Made by a program: the position numbers and the translations under genes. A DNA stretch of 64,000 nucleotides from Candidatus Thiocaldithrix dubininis (lineage in GTDB: Bacteria; Pseudomonadota; Gammaproteobacteria; Thiotrichales; Thiotrichaceae), in NCBI GenBank assembly GCA_029972135.1, contig CP124755.1, positions 744,001 to 808,000 on the forward strand, written 5' to 3'. Position 1 is the first letter of the stretch; every line of letters starts with the position of its first letter. Positions 17,783-27,361 of the stretch are shown here, in pieces. The notes below the pieces were generated by a model, which saw only the letters and a program-made list of their open reading frames with translations, searched no databases and had not been told where the DNA came from.

Positions 17783-18889
17783 TCAGTGATTTTGCCTAGT
17801 ATTTACAGATGAACTGCCTATTGTATTGATTAAACGTCGTAATGGTGTTTCAAACCACCGATAAGAGGCAATCGCGCTTAGCGTTAATACCAATAAAAAG
17901 CTATAAAAATAAGCAGTTTCGTGGGTTAATAACCACGCAGGTGCTACTTTTTCATAAATACCATGCAAGGGCTTTTGCAAAATATATAAAGAATAACTGG
18001 CTTCACCTAATAAAATAAAAATAGGTAAACTAAATACAGTGCTTAACCAGCTTTTATTTAAAGCCAGCAACACAATTATGCTTAAAAATAAAGGGGCTAT
18101 TAAGCCATTGGTGTAATCAATTCGGATATGCGTTAAATCAATAAAGTTATGGCGGGTCATCAATAATAAGCTAGTTAATAATGCTGTAATAAGCAACGCT
18201 ATATTATTAATTCGAGGTTGCTGAAATCTGGCAAAGCCCTGTTGCTTTAGTTGAATGCCTACTAATAAACCTAATATAAAGGTATTAATATGCATAATAG
18301 GGTTATAGTAAATAAAGTCGTGTAAGCGATTAAACGGTTGGTAGCCAGATGAGTTTAATAAGGTCGTATGTATAATTTGGGTGAGCAACCAAATCAATAA
18401 GCCTAGTAAGCTTAATTTAGTAAGACTAAAGCGATAAGCCAGCGGTAGTAATAAGGGAAGACATAAATAAAAAAACATTTCTACTGAAATAGACCAGCCG
18501 GGAGCATTAAGCGTTAATGGGTAGCCCGGTATCCATGCTTGTAACATGCTTAGGCTTAATATAACTTTGAGTAAGTCGCTGCCTGTGCTTTGCCATTTGG
18601 CTAGTATCATTAAGAGTAAAGCGACTAAATAAACGGGGTAGATACGAGCAAGGCGTGCTAACCAATAGCGCCACGGTTTTAGCTGATATTGCGTCTTATC
18701 CGTTTCATAATAAGCAATAGCCATAATAAAACCCGACAACGCATAAAAATAGCTAACCGCAATTGAACCCATTGCCACAATTGGATTCAACCATGTTATA
18801 GAAGCCGGAAAAACCGTATTGCCATAATGAAAAAATACTACGGATAAAGCAGCTAAATAACGGGTAAAGGTTAGCTGATCTAGTTTCAT
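17783..18889 (-). CDS. Acyltransferase 3 family membrane protein (probable O-acetyltransferase)
   Basis: A 368-residue multi-pass protein of the acyltransferase-3 family, which O-acetylates surface sugars at the inner membrane. The N-terminal signature is present: LTFTRYLAALSVVFFHYGN, with the catalytic-type His in FFHYGN. FYALSGFIMAIAY and RLARIYPVYLV follow, then about nine more membrane segments. It starts three bases after the priming transferase gene ends, so it is co-transcribed with it. Likely task: decorating the polysaccharide made by this cluster. Confidence 0.9.
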   Translation of the reverse strand: MKLDQLTFTRYLAALSVVFFHYGNTVFPASITWLNPIVAMGSIAVSYFYALSGFIMAIAYYETDKTQYQLKPWRYWLARLARIYPVYLVALLLMILAKWQSTGSDLLKVILSLSMLQAWIPGYPLTLNAPGWSISVEMFFYLCLPLLLPLAYRFSLTKLSLLGLLIWLLTQIIHTTLLNSSGYQPFNRLHDFIYYNPIMHINTFILGLLVGIQLKQQGFARFQQPRINNIALLITALLTSLLLMTRHNFIDLTHIRIDYTNGLIAPLFLSIIVLLALNKSWLSTVFSLPIFILLGEASYSLYILQKPLHGIYEKVAPAWLLTHETAYFYSFLLVLTLSAIASYRWFETPLRRLINTIGSSSVNTRQNH

Positions 18890-18892
18890 AAC

Positions 18893-20293
18893 TTAATAAG
18901 CATTTTTATCATATAAGGTTTTAAACGCTGTTACAAAAATAATTTTTATATCTAAGCCTAAGCTCCAACGATGGATATATTCCATGTCTAATTCGACCCG
19001 CTTTTGCATTTTATAAATGGTATCGGTCTCACCACGCCAGCCATTTACTTGTGCCCAGCCTGTAATGCCCGGTTTCATTAAGTGACGCAGCATATAACCC
19101 GGAATAATACGACGGTATTCTTCATTATGTGCCACTGCATGGGGGCGTGGACCCACAATAGACATATGTCCTTGCAATACATTAAAGAATTGAGGTAATT
19201 CATCCAACGAGGTTTTACGTAAAAATGCGCCGACTTTCGTAACCCGGTGATCATTACGGGTCGCTTGTGTGATTTTTGTGCCGTTTTCACAGACTGTCAT
19301 AGTGCGAAATTTCCACACCTCAAACTTTTCGCCCCGTAAACCATGTCGGGTTTGTTTAAATAAGATCGGACCTTTAGAGGTTAACTTAATGGCTAAACTA
19401 ATACCGATTAATAAGGGCGCAATAAGAATTAAAATGATGAAACTGAAGAATAAGTCTTCTAAGCGTTTGATAAAGGCACTGTGTAAAGATAAGGGGGCAT
19501 CAAATAAACATAGAACAGGATGATCGGCAATTTCTAAATAACGGCTATTTAATAATGATGCTGTAAATTTATCGGGCAACATACGAATAGGCGTAATGGT
19601 ATCAGCAAGATCATTCATGAGGTTTAAACTATTTAAAGCATGGCTATTATGGGGGGCAAGATAAATTTGATCCCATTCACCGTTGCGAGCGGCTTCGATC
19701 ATATCATCGAGATTGCCCAAACAGGCGTATTGGCTAGGCAGTTCAACAGTCGTGGTTGCTGCGCCAAGGTCATAAAATCCGGCAATTTGAAAACCAGAGC
19801 TGGGTTGTTTTTCGATAGAGTCGGCAAATTGTACCGCTTGTTCAGTAATTCCGGCGATTGCAATGGTGCGATTATTAAAACCAATGCGTTTTAGAGAAGC
19901 TTGTATCGAGCGTAAGCTGTAACGGCTGGCAATCAGTAAGGTGGGAGTTACAAATAACCAACTAATCAACACTACGCGCGAGAATTGTTCAGAGGCCTTT
20001 GCTGAAAAAATAACAAAGATAAGGAACAAAAAGGTGCTTAGCCAGGTCACAATGATACGGATGGCTTCGTCGCGTAAGAAAGGGCGACCACTCCATGAGG
20101 TGTAAATATCAGTAAAGCGTCCAATGATGCTGAATAGCAAGGAGGCTCCTAATCCAGCCGCTAAGTAACCCGGTGAATTGTATTGAGGCGAATAAACAGA
20201 CGCGAGGATGAGAATACCAAGGATGATTATGGTATCGGTGACCCTGTAAATTAGTTCCGAACTTACTGTTTTGTCCATTTTTAAGTTTTCCAT
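18893..20293 (-). CDS. Undecaprenyl-phosphate sugar phosphotransferase (WcaJ-like initiating enzyme)
   Basis: A 466-residue priming glycosyltransferase that transfers a sugar phosphate, usually glucose-1-P, to undecaprenyl phosphate at the inner membrane. It has four N-terminal membrane helices, a CoA-binding/Rossmann-like middle (NNRTIAIAGITEQAV), a membrane-inserting helix near 285-305, and the bacterial sugar transferase domain with KFRTM, KTSLDELPQFFNVLQGHMS, VGPRP and KPGITGWAQVNGWRGETD. The start at 20293 has GAGG about ten bases upstream; an internal Met at residue 6 is an alternative. The 317-base gap before it suggests a separate promoter. Confidence 0.93.
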   Translation of the reverse strand: MENLKMDKTVSSELIYRVTDTIIILGILILASVYSPQYNSPGYLAAGLGASLLFSIIGRFTDIYTSWSGRPFLRDEAIRIIVTWLSTFLFLIFVIFSAKASEQFSRVVLISWLFVTPTLLIASRYSLRSIQASLKRIGFNNRTIAIAGITEQAVQFADSIEKQPSSGFQIAGFYDLGAATTTVELPSQYACLGNLDDMIEAARNGEWDQIYLAPHNSHALNSLNLMNDLADTITPIRMLPDKFTASLLNSRYLEIADHPVLCLFDAPLSLHSAFIKRLEDLFFSFIILILIAPLLIGISLAIKLTSKGPILFKQTRHGLRGEKFEVWKFRTMTVCENGTKITQATRNDHRVTKVGAFLRKTSLDELPQFFNVLQGHMSIVGPRPHAVAHNEEYRRIIPGYMLRHLMKPGITGWAQVNGWRGETDTIYKMQKRVELDMEYIHRWSLGLDIKIIFVTAFKTLYDKNAY

Positions 20294-20610
20294 CTACCGT
20301 TATCCTCTTGTCTGCGAATCTACTTTAGGTTCGCAATGGACTTTATTGTCAGTAAAACTTGTAACAATAACCGATAGTTGAGGCAAAAAAGCAACAAACG
20401 TTGGCTTTCCCTATCTTGTAACCCTCATCTCTACCGTTTTTTATATGTTACTGTTTATACAAGTAATTATTTAATAAAGCATTTAGGCGACACTCGAAAA
20501 TGCTTAAAACTAATGCTGATTTTAGACTATTTAGACTATTTACCGTTTATCTGTCGTAAAAAAAATACAAACGTGTCAGTTTTCGAGATTAATTTCGCGC
20601 TGCGTAAAAA
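20294..20610. other. Intergenic gap inside the polysaccharide locus
   Basis: This 317-base AT-rich gap separates the WcaJ-like gene from the upstream glycosyltransferase gene, both on the minus strand. It contains a short direct repeat, TTTAGACTATTTAGACTATT, near 20521. I see no gene or strong terminator. A plus-strand open frame here reads into the glycosyltransferase gene in antisense and has no family character. The gap probably holds a promoter for the distal part of the cluster. Confidence 0.5.
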
Positions 20611-21444
20611 TCAACCTTTTCTTGAGGTTAAATCCTTTTCCCATACATAGGTTTTTAAGGATTTGAATTGATGACGCGCCCGTAAACGAATCACGAAGGC
20701 AATACAGATATACACCAAGGCGGCTAATGCATTTTTACTATATAGTTGTTGTTGCAAAATCTGGCTATACGCTTTGTGCTCAACCTGCGTACAAAGCCCT
20801 TTTTGTGCAAGTTCCATGTTACCTAATCGGGCACGCGTCTTAATCTTGATAAGGGAAAAGAGGGTAGCAGGGGCAGTAATATAAATTTTACTATTAGGAA
20901 TGTTAGCGCGTTCTTCGGGCTTGAATTGGCAACGCACAAACCCATCGTCATTAATCACATGGGGGAAGCTGACAAAGCGCTCATGCCCTTTTTGGCTAAT
21001 CACATAGCTACAGGTGGCAACGACACCAGAGCGAATATACGGCAGTTGTAACCAAATTTTGTAATATTGTTTGACCCACCAAGAGGAATGTTGGGTGTCG
21101 ATGACAGGTTCAGGTGCGCTCAATAAAGGTGCATTAGGCGCTTGCATGGCTTGGCTAATCGTTTGAATGGCACCTGCTGAAAGTACCGTATCTGTATCAA
21201 TATAAAACACCGGCCAAGTGTTAATGTGCTTTTCTGCCTCGTTTAGTGCATTCACCTTTGAAGGCTTAGCAATCTCTAAACAAATCGCTTGAGGGTACTC
21301 ATTGCGTACAATTGCGGCTGTATTATCTGTGCAACCATTGCAAGCTACAATTAGGGTATCTAAACCGGGCTGATGGATTAAACTATTTAAACAGCGTCGA
21401 ATCACACTTGCTTCATTGTGTGCAGGCACAATTACCGTTGCCAT
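20611..21444 (-). CDS. Family 2 glycosyltransferase
   Basis: A 277-residue GT2-type enzyme. The N-terminus is the GT-A nucleotide-binding half: ATVIVPAHNEASVIRRCLNSL, then LIVACNGCTDNTA. The metal-binding DxD-like motif is FYIDTDTVLS near residue 97. A hydrophobic C-terminal segment (LAALVYICIAFVIRL) suggests membrane association. It directly follows the next glycosyltransferase gene with no gap. It probably adds a sugar to the lipid-linked repeat unit; donor and linkage cannot be read from sequence. Confidence 0.88.
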   Translation of the reverse strand: MATVIVPAHNEASVIRRCLNSLIHQPGLDTLIVACNGCTDNTAAIVRNEYPQAICLEIAKPSKVNALNEAEKHINTWPVFYIDTDTVLSAGAIQTISQAMQAPNAPLLSAPEPVIDTQHSSWWVKQYYKIWLQLPYIRSGVVATCSYVISQKGHERFVSFPHVINDDGFVRCQFKPEERANIPNSKIYITAPATLFSLIKIKTRARLGNMELAQKGLCTQVEHKAYSQILQQQLYSKNALAALVYICIAFVIRLRARHQFKSLKTYVWEKDLTSRKG

Positions 21445-22371
21445 TTAATGATACCCCTGTTGCCAATTTGCCCGTTGTTCAATCACTTTTTGCCATTCAA
21501 GTTGGGCTTCAGTACCGGCTTTTAAAAATTTATGTTGGATATGTTTGTTCCATACATATAAGGACAACAAGGCTTTGTAAAAAGGGCGTTTATACGCTGG
21601 AATATGCCGATGAATTAATTCAACTTTACCTTTTAAAAGTTTAATCATTTTACCCGAAAAATGACTGTGGCTAACCCCACCATGATGAATAATGCGGGCA
21701 TCAGGTGTAACAATCGGTTGATAACCTAACGCTGTAGCTTTTAAACAATAATCGGCTTCTTCAGCATACATAAAAAAGCTGGCGTCTAATCCGCCCAGTT
21801 GATCCCATAGTTGTCGCGTTGTTAAGAAAAAACAGCCTGATAAAATATCCACTTCTTTAATGAAATCTCTAGCCCAATCACCATAATTAGCACTATTAAA
21901 AAATGCACTTTTATTAAAAGTTTTGCTTAAGCCTAATGCGCTAAATAATAGGTTTTTAAAGGTGGGTTTTTCCCATGCGTGTTGGCTATTTAAACTCAAA
22001 TCATTATTTAAAGTCACTCCACCCCAAATGCCATTGTTGGGATATTGTTGGGCAAATTTAACTAGTTTATCAATAGCATTATCCAAGATAACTGTATCTG
22101 GGTTTAATAATAATAAATAGTGACCGCTGGCTTGTGCTACCCCTAAGCGTACACCGCCCGCAAAACCTAGATTTTGTTTGGATTCAATTAATTTTATTTG
22201 CGGAAATTGTTGGCGTAGAACGGCAACCGAATCGTCTGTTGATGCATTATCGACTACAATTACTTCAAATGAGGTTTCCAATGTTTCTTGATAAACAGAG
22301 GCGAGGGCACGTGTAATATAAGCAACAGTATTATAAGAAACCAAAATAATGCTTAAATTAGGAGTGTTCAT
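21445..22371 (-). CDS. Family 2 glycosyltransferase, rhamnosyltransferase-like
   Basis: A 308-residue GT2 enzyme of the WbbL-like group. Visible features are LSIILVSYNTVAYITRALAS, VVDNASTDDSV, LLLNPDTVI with the DxD-type acidic residue, and FMYAEEADYCLKATALGY, typical of rhamnosyltransferase-like members. The cluster makes dTDP-rhamnose, so rhamnose transfer is a reasonable inference. Its start overlaps the end of the acetyltransferase gene by four bases, showing translational coupling. Confidence 0.88.
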   Translation of the reverse strand: MNTPNLSIILVSYNTVAYITRALASVYQETLETSFEVIVVDNASTDDSVAVLRQQFPQIKLIESKQNLGFAGGVRLGVAQASGHYLLLLNPDTVILDNAIDKLVKFAQQYPNNGIWGGVTLNNDLSLNSQHAWEKPTFKNLLFSALGLSKTFNKSAFFNSANYGDWARDFIKEVDILSGCFFLTTRQLWDQLGGLDASFFMYAEEADYCLKATALGYQPIVTPDARIIHHGGVSHSHFSGKMIKLLKGKVELIHRHIPAYKRPFYKALLSLYVWNKHIQHKFLKAGTEAQLEWQKVIEQRANWQQGYH

Positions 22372-22826
22372 GCCAATCTCCCATAAGCAATAGTTTGAAT
22401 ATTAGATCGAATTATTTTAGCGGGGTTACCGCCGACAATTGAACCTGAGGGGACATCTTTGGTAACAACACTGCCCGCACCTACAATTACTTGGTCGCCA
22501 ATAGTAACACCCGGCATAATAATTGCGCCGCAGCCGATAAAGCAGTTCGCACCAATTTTGGTTTTTTGTTCAAATGCACCACCATGTCGCCGAGTTGCAT
22601 AATCATGCGCTAAAATAATCGAATCAAATGCAATATAGGTTTTCTCACCAATACTTAAACATCTTGGATTGGTTTTATCCAAGCGAGCTTTAAAGGAAAT
22701 ACGTACGTCTGGTGCTATATCCATACCGTATAGACTGCGAAAATACCAAGTGCGTAGCCATAATAAACTATCGCGTATTTTTACTAAGCCCATATACATG
22801 GATTGATTAACGAAACGTAGTCTCAT
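22368..22826 (-). CDS. Left-handed beta-helix (hexapeptide) O-acetyltransferase
   Basis: A 152-residue acyltransferase with hexapeptide repeats: IGANCFIGCGAIIMPGVTIG, then VIVGAGSVVTKDVPSGSIVGGNPAKII, the classic trimeric acetyltransferase C-terminus. The catalytic His is probably in ILAHDYATRRHGG. It resembles WcaB/WcaF-type enzymes that acetylate sugars in polysaccharide repeat units. It overlaps both neighbours by four bases. Confidence 0.88.
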   Translation of the reverse strand: MRLRFVNQSMYMGLVKIRDSLLWLRTWYFRSLYGMDIAPDVRISFKARLDKTNPRCLSIGEKTYIAFDSIILAHDYATRRHGGAFEQKTKIGANCFIGCGAIIMPGVTIGDQVIVGAGSVVTKDVPSGSIVGGNPAKIIRSNIQTIAYGRLA

Positions 22827-24151
22827 ACTGGCGTCTCACTTGGGGTCGTAGGTTCGTGTGTGGTTTTAAGTGAGTAGGGTTGAGCAAAGTTATAAGCACT
22901 TTGTTGATTCCAAAGGTGATAATAACGAGCCCAACCACTCATACCCAATGCAAAGAAAAACATAGGTTGTAGTTTGCCAAAATAATCGACGGTAAAACCT
23001 ATTAATATAAGAGAGAAAAATGATAATAACCATGCGGTTACCATCCAGCGGGTTTTGTCGTGATGATAACGTAATAGGTTCAAGGTGTTGAAAGCAGCGT
23101 ATAGGCTAGCCAGCAATAAAACAAAGGCAGCAAATAAGCCATGCTGTAAAGCGATTAATAACCAAAAGCTGTCGATGCTATTACCAAACCAAGTTGAAAT
23201 CCAATAAGGGCGACTCCAGTCATGTAAACCGGGCCCAATTAAGCCAATACCTACGACGGGGCTTTCTGCAATATCATCCATCGTATGTTCCCATTGCAAC
23301 ATACGGAAATAGCCTGTGTTGGGATTAAAGGTTAAGTATGAAATTAGAATGCCAAAGAAGCCGCGATTAGATACCGCTTGGATAATTAACGCGCCTGCAA
23401 GACCTGCAAAAAACAGCGCAATCCATAAGCGCCGTGCACTATCCCAAAAACGGACTAATACGGCGATGCCGCTTTGGAAAATTAAGGCTAATAAAGGGGC
23501 TGATGATAGCGTTAATGCCATCGAAGCTAATAGTGCACCTACATTAAGCCCTGCCCAAAGCGAACGTGTTCGATAAAATAACAGAAATGCAAAGGGGAAG
23601 AAGAAAGCCAGTAATGAACCGTATAAAATAGGATGCTCAAACAGACTTGTAGCGCGCATAATGCCATTACGAATGTAATAGTGCATATATAAGCGGAAAT
23701 CTAAGGAGTCATGACCCGTAATAATTTTTGCTAGTTCATGCAAAAAACGATGTTGGAAAAAAGCTTCATAAGCGGAAAATAAGGTTAGGCTGGCTAAAAT
23801 AATAATGAATGCTTGATTGATTTTATAAAAACGTTCAGGCGTCGTAATAAATAAGCGGGCTAAGTAAAATGCGCCTAAAGTTTCAATTGCATAAATGCCT
23901 GTAGATTTAACAGCTTGTGCTAAATCGTGGTTATACCAAATACTTGCAAACACTAATAATAGTAATGCGGTTAACAGAACATCAACTAAGTTAGCTTGTT
24001 CTAGCACTTGCCGAAAATTGAAAATGGCATACAGTAGACTTATACCTAAGATGATGCGATAAGGTTCAACGCGCACTGTGCCGACCATCGTATAAAATTC
24101 CACAGGAATAAATATGGAAATTACAAATAAAATGGCCAAGACTCGGATCAT
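22823..24151 (-). CDS. O-antigen polymerase/ligase-type membrane protein (probable Wzy)
   Basis: A 442-residue protein with roughly 11-12 membrane helices and a large periplasmic loop in the second half (TFNPNTGYFRMLQWEHTMDD, then GIGLIGPGLHDW). This is the layout of the Wzy/WaaL O-antigen polymerase superfamily. Next to a flippase and a Wzc-like protein it most likely polymerises repeat units in the periplasm. It lies 9 bases after the flippase gene and overlaps the acetyltransferase gene. Confidence 0.87.
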   Translation of the reverse strand: MIRVLAILFVISIFIPVEFYTMVGTVRVEPYRIILGISLLYAIFNFRQVLEQANLVDVLLTALLLLVFASIWYNHDLAQAVKSTGIYAIETLGAFYLARLFITTPERFYKINQAFIIILASLTLFSAYEAFFQHRFLHELAKIITGHDSLDFRLYMHYYIRNGIMRATSLFEHPILYGSLLAFFFPFAFLLFYRTRSLWAGLNVGALLASMALTLSSAPLLALIFQSGIAVLVRFWDSARRLWIALFFAGLAGALIIQAVSNRGFFGILISYLTFNPNTGYFRMLQWEHTMDDIAESPVVGIGLIGPGLHDWSRPYWISTWFGNSIDSFWLLIALQHGLFAAFVLLLASLYAAFNTLNLLRYHHDKTRWMVTAWLLSFFSLILIGFTVDYFGKLQPMFFFALGMSGWARYYHLWNQQSAYNFAQPYSLKTTHEPTTPSETPV

Positions 24152-24160
24152 GTAAACGTC

Positions 24161-25444
24161 CTACTGCGTTTGCTTATGCAGATTTAATAGATGATTTTTG
24201 AAAAAAAGCCAAATGACACCGGCTGTGAGTACAAAATTGGCTGATAAAGTTGCAGTTGCCGCCCCTTCAATACCAAACTTGGGAATTAAAAAAAGATTAG
24301 CTAAAATATTAATAATTAAGGCAAAGCCAAGCAAACTATTCAAATAACGTACTTGATTTTCCATAATAAACATAAACGAAAACGTTAAACTAAAAGCCCG
24401 TATGAGTTGTGCAATTAATAATAAGGCTAAAGTGCCACTGGCGGCAATATATTCCGGTTTAAATATATTCAAAATAAGCTCGCCAGCTATTAATAATAAA
24501 ACGGTAACTGCAACTAATACACCTGCAACCAAACCAGTAGATTGCCAAAAAAAACTTTTTAATTGAGCAGGATTGTATTTATGAATATTAAGCAAACGTG
24601 GATAAATTGTAGCGTCCAACGCACCGAGAAAAAATAGACTGATAAAAGATAACCGCGCTGCAACCGTAAATAAGGCTACATCTGCATTGCTTAATAGCCA
24701 ACCAGTTAATAAGGTATCTGCCCATAACATTAAAAAGGAGAAGAAGGAAACAGGTGCAAGAGCTAAGGACTGATTTAAAACCGTTTTTAAAGCAAATGGT
24801 GTAGCGTGTTTATGTTTTAAGGTTCGCCACCAAGGTTTCAACCAATAAAATGAAGCGATTGCCGCAATAATGAGTGAGCCTGTATAGAGTAATAAATAAT
24901 GTTGCTCACTACGGTAATAAAACCAACCCATTAATAAAGCCAGCATATAGCTAATAGCAGGTAGCGAGTTTTGTACTAAAATAGAATCCGCCGTTTTTTG
25001 CACCGCTTTTAAAAAGGTCGAATTCAACATAATAAGATTAAATGCGGGAATACCTAATACGGCTAGCCACAATAAGGGTGGATAAATACTGTTATCAAAT
25101 AACCAGTGTTGCATCAAAGGTGAAACTAATAACCAGCCCAGCATAAAGATTAAACTGCTACGCAAAGTTAAGGCATAAGCTGCTTGTAAATAATAGATTT
25201 GTTGGCTTTGTTCGCTGGCACTTAAACGGGCAACTTCACGTACCACCCATTGCTCTACGCCTAAACGGCTAAATAAGGCGACCCCTGTGACTAGTGTCAT
25301 TAACATAAACACCATGCCTGCTTCGTCCATTGGCAAGGTGCGTGTTAGCAAAATAGCGACTGCAAAGTTCAAACCTACCCCTGCGAAGCGGGCAATAGTT
25401 GAGATCAGTCCAGTTTTTAAGAGGGGATTGTTACGCCAGTTCAT
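24161..25444 (-). CDS. Wzx-type polysaccharide flippase
   Basis: A 427-residue membrane protein with 12-14 predicted helices and the start of the polysaccharide-transport (MOP/Wzx) family: KTGLISTIARFAGVGLNFAV and AILLTRTLPMDEAGMVFMLM. It would move undecaprenyl-linked repeat units across the inner membrane. Its gene lies between the PssE-like glycosyltransferase (8-base gap) and the polymerase gene. Confidence 0.9.
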   Translation of the reverse strand: MNWRNNPLLKTGLISTIARFAGVGLNFAVAILLTRTLPMDEAGMVFMLMTLVTGVALFSRLGVEQWVVREVARLSASEQSQQIYYLQAAYALTLRSSLIFMLGWLLVSPLMQHWLFDNSIYPPLLWLAVLGIPAFNLIMLNSTFLKAVQKTADSILVQNSLPAISYMLALLMGWFYYRSEQHYLLLYTGSLIIAAIASFYWLKPWWRTLKHKHATPFALKTVLNQSLALAPVSFFSFLMLWADTLLTGWLLSNADVALFTVAARLSFISLFFLGALDATIYPRLLNIHKYNPAQLKSFFWQSTGLVAGVLVAVTVLLLIAGELILNIFKPEYIAASGTLALLLIAQLIRAFSLTFSFMFIMENQVRYLNSLLGFALIINILANLFLIPKFGIEGAATATLSANFVLTAGVIWLFFKNHLLNLHKQTQ

Positions 25445-25452
25445 AGTTGACC

Positions 25453-25938
25453 TTACAGTGCTAAACGCGTTTGTAGGGTCTGGTCAAGAAAATCTACTAG
25501 GGCTTGACGGCGAGTTTGAGTGGTAATGGGGGCAGCGGTCAGGTTGTGACGTTGATCCAATAAAGCGTGTAGCTCAGCTTCAGTTTGCGCGGTATAAACA
25601 CCGGGTAACTTTGCCATCCATGCCAAACCGTCCGCTTGATGATCGTTGCGATGTTCACCCAAGGCATGCTGCCGATTCATGACAATAATCGGTTTTTGAC
25701 CCTCTAAGGCGGTAATAATATTGCCCATGCCTGCGTGTGAAATAATTAAGTCTGCTTCATTAAAGTGCTGATTGAAGGTCGGCATATCCATAAAGCGTTG
25801 CCACTGCATAGCTTGCGGTAGATAGTCACCTTCGGCGATTTGCGCCACACCCTGTTGATGGTTAGCGATTAACCAAGTGTCGACGGCTTTGATTAAGCGA
25901 TCAAATGCGAATTGAGTACCCACTGCCACAAAGATCAC
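25453..25938 (-). CDS. PssE/Alg13-like catalytic half of a split glycosyltransferase
   Basis: A 161-residue protein with the C-terminal GT-B domain of glycosyltransferase family 28. It starts MIFVAVGTQFAFDRLIKAVD and contains LIISHAGMGNIITALEGQKPIIV and EHRNDHQADGLAW, the nucleotide-sugar binding loop. In Alg13/Alg14 and PssE/PssD systems this half binds the donor and needs the membrane-anchored partner, which is encoded immediately upstream with a 4-base overlap. The donor sugar is not determined by sequence. Confidence 0.88.
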   Translation of the reverse strand: MIFVAVGTQFAFDRLIKAVDTWLIANHQQGVAQIAEGDYLPQAMQWQRFMDMPTFNQHFNEADLIISHAGMGNIITALEGQKPIIVMNRQHALGEHRNDHQADGLAWMAKLPGVYTAQTEAELHALLDQRHNLTAAPITTQTRRQALVDFLDQTLQTRLAL

Positions 25939-26393
25939 AGCACTGACCCCTTAAATAGAATAGTTTGCTGGTCGCTTAAGTGCGGCCATTGGGTAAGAAA
26001 TATATCAGCTTGCGCTTGTGCCAAGCGTCCGGCACGGGAAATTTGTTGCACATTGGCAATGCTATCAATCCAAATGGTTTGTATGCCTAAGCGTTTGCCT
26101 AACCATAAAGCCACCGCACCCGGGGCTGCCCCTGTGCTAATGATGGCTTGCGGTTTTTCGCGGCGTAGAATAGTGAACACTTGCCATGCACAAGGAATTA
26201 AACGCCATTTGTCATCAGCACTCACATCGGTAATCGGGTAAATACGCTTATTGACGTTATTTTTCCCAATAAAAGCGTCAGCCGTAGCATAAATAATCTG
26301 GTACTTGTCTTCTAAGCCCGCACAAATGCGCGTAAGTTGAATCCAATGACCGCCGGGTGAGGAAATCGCCAGCAATTTCGGCTTAGCATTCAT
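25935..26393 (-). CDS. PssD/Alg14-like membrane partner of a split glycosyltransferase
   Basis: A 152-residue protein matching the Alg14/PssD half: LLAISSPGGHWIQLTRICAG at the N-terminus (the SxGGH motif) and IISTGAAPGAVALWLGKRLG in the middle. It is thought to bind the acceptor lipid and recruit the catalytic half. It overlaps the PssE-like gene and the methyltransferase gene by four bases each, so the three genes form one coupled unit. Confidence 0.88.
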   Translation of the reverse strand: MNAKPKLLAISSPGGHWIQLTRICAGLEDKYQIIYATADAFIGKNNVNKRIYPITDVSADDKWRLIPCAWQVFTILRREKPQAIISTGAAPGAVALWLGKRLGIQTIWIDSIANVQQISRAGRLAQAQADIFLTQWPHLSDQQTILFKGSVL

Positions 26394-27346
26394 GCAACTT
26401 TCCTCAAATAAAATGCGACTTGATCGCCTTGTTGTTCAAGGTTGAGTTGCTGGCTGCGTTGGGTGAATTGTTTAATATCTTGCTCAGAAAATAACGAATT
26501 ACTGGGGTTATCCGCATACGATTTAGCATCGCGTAGCGGAATATCCTGTTGATATTGCTCGCTGCCCCAGAATTGAAATGCATTAGAATCGTAGACATAT
26601 TGTTCCACTTTAAAGCCGCATTGTTCAGCTAAATGATGCAGACTTTGAATCGAATGCAGATATAAATGGCGGGGTGCATCGAGTTGTACCCAATTCACGC
26701 CATAGTGTTGCCACGTATAAGATGATACGGTGGGAACACGTACCAATAATTGCCCATTGGGTTTAAGCAAGTTAAACGCTTGCTTTAAGTGCGCTTGTTG
26801 ATCAGGGACATGTTCGAGGGAGTGATGGAACATAATTACATCCCATAAGCCCGTTTCGCTGAAAATATCGCGCTTTTCAATGCGCAAACCGTTTGGATAA
26901 TCCAGATCCGTTTGATTGAAGGGGTCTAGACCTAGCAAATTTTCAAAGCCTACATCACGCAAAGCATGCAATAAATGCCCTGCGCCACAGCCAATATCTA
27001 AAATTCGCATTTCAAGGTTGAGATTGAGGGGGCGCAGGCTGGCAAGTTTATCATTCGGTGATACCGCTTGCAGAGCCTGTCCCAACAGCGAGTTACCCAT
27101 AACCGCATATTGGTCACGCTGCTTAATCAGTGCCTGCTTAAGCAGATTAGCGTTTTTCGTCGCGCTATACGAATAGTACGTTGCAGGCGGATAATAGCGT
27201 GCCAAATCGGCGGGAATCTCGGCTATTTGTAAACAGCCGCAATGACTGCATTCAAAATAATCATGTTCATCGCGTAGACCCAACATCATCTCTTTGGCGA
27301 TATAGGTACGCGGCTGATCTGTATTCCCGCAGATGCGGCATTGCAT
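26390..27346 (-). CDS. SAM-dependent methyltransferase with N-terminal zinc ribbon
   Basis: A 318-residue protein. The N-terminus has two CxxC pairs (CRICGN and CSHCGC) that should bind zinc. A class I methyltransferase domain follows, with motif I ILDIGCGAGHLLHAL near residue 115 and MFHHSLEHVPDQQAHLKQ. This architecture is common in deoxysugar C- or O-methyltransferases in polysaccharide clusters, so methylation of a sugar is likely, but the substrate is unknown. It follows rfbB after 15 bases. Confidence 0.88.
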   Translation of the reverse strand: MQCRICGNTDQPRTYIAKEMMLGLRDEHDYFECSHCGCLQIAEIPADLARYYPPATYYSYSATKNANLLKQALIKQRDQYAVMGNSLLGQALQAVSPNDKLASLRPLNLNLEMRILDIGCGAGHLLHALRDVGFENLLGLDPFNQTDLDYPNGLRIEKRDIFSETGLWDVIMFHHSLEHVPDQQAHLKQAFNLLKPNGQLLVRVPTVSSYTWQHYGVNWVQLDAPRHLYLHSIQSLHHLAEQCGFKVEQYVYDSNAFQFWGSEQYQQDIPLRDAKSYADNPSNSLFSEQDIKQFTQRSQQLNLEQQGDQVAFYLRKVA

Positions 27347-27361
27347 AGGCAGTTATCCTTG

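Noticed and set aside
20378-20650. Plus-strand open frame of about 90 codons in the gap of the polysaccharide locus
   Set aside because: It overlaps the end of the glycosyltransferase gene in antisense, has no family character and no ribosome site, and its composition is that of AT-rich non-coding sequence.
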